Assembly: GCA_004299465.1 (NCBI GenBank)
Contig: SCST01000476.1
Span: 1-8,622, forward strand
Length of the DNA: 8,622 bases
Reading direction: 5' to 3'
Source: Methylovulum sp.
GTDB taxonomy: Bacteria; Pseudomonadota; Gammaproteobacteria; Methylococcales; Methylomonadaceae
The position numbers were made by a program, and so were the translations under genes. The notes under the pieces are model-generated. The model did no database searches. It worked only from the letters and a program-made list of their open reading frames with translations, and was not told the DNA's origin. This document shows, in pieces, positions 7,533-8,622 of the stretch. Within the stretch, counting starts at the first letter, position 1. Every line of letters starts with the position of its first letter.

Positions 7533-8622
7533 TCACCCCGCCAACGCCAGTACGGCTTTGGTAAATTTGTTGCCCCTGTCCTGGTAATTTTTATACTGGT
7601 CAAGGCTCGCACAAGCCGGCGACAGCAAGACGCTATCGCCGTTTTCGGCTATGCCTGCGGCAATCTGCACCGCCTGCACCATGTTTTCAGCGGCATAGAC
7701 CGGCACCGACGAATCCTTCAGCGCCAGCTCTATCAACGGCGCATCCTTGCCCATCAAGACCACGCTTTTGGCTTTTTCCCGGATCGCCGGCGTTAACTCA
7801 TTCATATCGGCGCCCTTGGCATCGCCGCCGGCAATAAGAATCACTTTACGTGCGTAGCCTTCCAGCGCGGCAACGCAGGCACCGATATTGGTCGCCTTCG
7901 AATCATTGACCCAGGTAACGCCGCGTATTTCGGCGACACGCTGCATCCTGTGCTCCAAGCCTTTAAATTTGCGCAGCGCCGTGCACATGGCCTGTTCGTC
8001 GAGACCTACCGCCGCGCCCAGCGCCAATGCCGCCAGCGCATTGGCGGCGTTATGCCGGCCTTCCAGCGGCAATGCCGTAAGCGGCATCAGCGCGTTTTCG
8101 CCGTGCATCAAATATTCAGCGCCATCCCTGTCAGCAAGATAGAAATCCGCCGCTTTTTTAATCGAGAATGTGTAAGTCCGGCGGGCTGCATCCTGCATCG
8201 CACTGACAATCGGGTCGTCGGCATTGATCACCATGACACCGTTGCCGTTAAAGATTCTTTGTTTTTCCTGTGCATATTCGGCGATGTCGGCATGCCGGTC
8301 CAAATGATCCGCCGAAACGTTCAACACCGTCGCCGCAGCCGCATTCAACACCGCCGTTCTTTCGAGCTGAAAGCTCGATAATTCCAACACATACAGGTCG
8401 GCATGCTGTTCTATCAAATCCAGCGCCGGGATGCCCAGGTTACCGCCGACGGCAACCCGTTTGCCGGCCGCCTTTGCCATATCGCCGAGCATGGTCGTAA
8501 CCGTGCTTTTACCGTTGGAACCGGTAATGGCAATAATCGGCACAGCAACGGAACAGGTGAACAAATCAATGTCACTGACTATTTTCGAGCCGTTGGCAAT
8601 CGCCTTCATAATCGGCTTTTCA
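7533..8622 (-). CDS. murD: UDP-N-acetylmuramoyl-L-alanine--D-glutamate ligase MurD (5' end outside window)
   Basis: MurD adds D-glutamate to UDP-MurNAc-L-Ala using ATP in the cytoplasm. The reading frame runs off the right edge. The four codons before the internal ATG at 8609 read E-K-P-I and continue the family alignment, so that ATG is not the true start. By comparison with E. coli MurD (438 residues), about 78 N-terminal residues, most of the UDP-binding domain, are missing. Numbered from the ATG at 8609, visible motifs are the P-loop GSNGKST (30-36), ELSSFQLE (76-83) and LNVSADHLDRH (96-106) with the metal-binding histidine. K116 in EKQRIF matches the carbamylated lysine of E. coli MurD. 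The C-terminal domain has GLEHRMQ (217-223), NDSKATN (235-241), SPACASLDQ (330-338) and GNKF (346-349). The stop is TGA at 7533-7535, 4 bases before ftsW. Confidence 0.96.
   Translation of the reverse strand, partial: EKPIMKAIANGSKIVSDIDLFTCSVAVPIIAITGSNGKSTVTTMLGDMAKAAGKRVAVGGNLGIPALDLIEQHADLYVLELSSFQLERTAVLNAAAATVLNVSADHLDRHADIAEYAQEKQRIFNGNGVMVINADDPIVSAMQDAARRTYTFSIKKAADFYLADRDGAEYLMHGENALMPLTALPLEGRHNAANALAALALGAAVGLDEQAMCTALRKFKGLEHRMQRVAEIRGVTWVNDSKATNIGACVAALEGYARKVILIAGGDAKGADMNELTPAIREKAKSVVLMGKDAPLIELALKDSSVPVYAAENMVQAVQIAAGIAENGDSVLLSPACASLDQYKNYQDRGNKFTKAVLALAG

Noticed and set aside
7529..7612. 28-residue N-terminal extension of FtsW
   Set aside because: It would lie almost wholly inside the murD 3' end, and its sequence (Arg/Thr/Trp-rich) is unlike FtsW N-termini. 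Starts at 7528 or 7522, just after the murD stop, are more credible.
8607..8609. ATG at 8609 as the true start of murD
   Set aside because: The codons upstream remain open to the window edge and continue the MurD alignment. Starting here would remove most of the UDP-binding domain.

Overview
The window is one uninterrupted run of eight co-directional genes on the minus strand: the central part of a bacterial dcw (division and cell wall) cluster. In transcription order, from high to low coordinates, they are murD (5' end cut by the window edge), ftsW, murG, murC, murB, ddl, ftsQ and ftsA. The last 29 bases on the low-coordinate side follow the ftsA stop and look like the leader of a next gene, expected to be ftsZ. 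There are no RNA genes, mobile elements, CRISPR arrays or gene-free stretches over 300 bases, and no convincing factor-independent terminator. The plus-strand open frames are shadows of these genes.

The organism is most likely a gammaproteobacterium. The gene order, and residue-level resemblance of MurD, Ddl, FtsW, FtsQ and FtsA to the E. coli and Pseudomonas proteins, support this. murB lies between murC and ddl and encodes a short MurB without the insertion typical of the E. coli enzyme, so this is not an enterobacterium or pseudomonad. A methanotroph-like (Methylococcales) or another deep gammaproteobacterial lineage is my guess from memory of gene order, and is not proven by the sequence.

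Layout by coordinate: ftsA 30-1259, ftsQ 1278-2066, ddl 2066-2992, murB 2979-3851, murC 3857-5293, murG 5290-6345, ftsW 6338-7528, murD 7533 to the right edge. Junctions are very tight. Four pairs overlap (1, 4, 8 and 14 bases) and the others are separated by 4, 5 and 18 bases, so the block is probably one transcript with translational coupling. Any internal promoter would have to lie inside a coding sequence.

Together the genes cover successive steps of peptidoglycan synthesis and septation. MurB finishes UDP-MurNAc. MurC and MurD add L-Ala and D-Glu. Ddl makes the D-Ala-D-Ala dipeptide that MurF later attaches. MurG converts lipid I to lipid II. FtsW polymerises glycan at the septum, FtsQ is a divisome scaffold, and FtsA anchors FtsZ to the membrane. 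All eight look intact where visible, with their key catalytic residues. I found no undescribed system here; the findings are small points about gene starts, junctions and local sequence variants.
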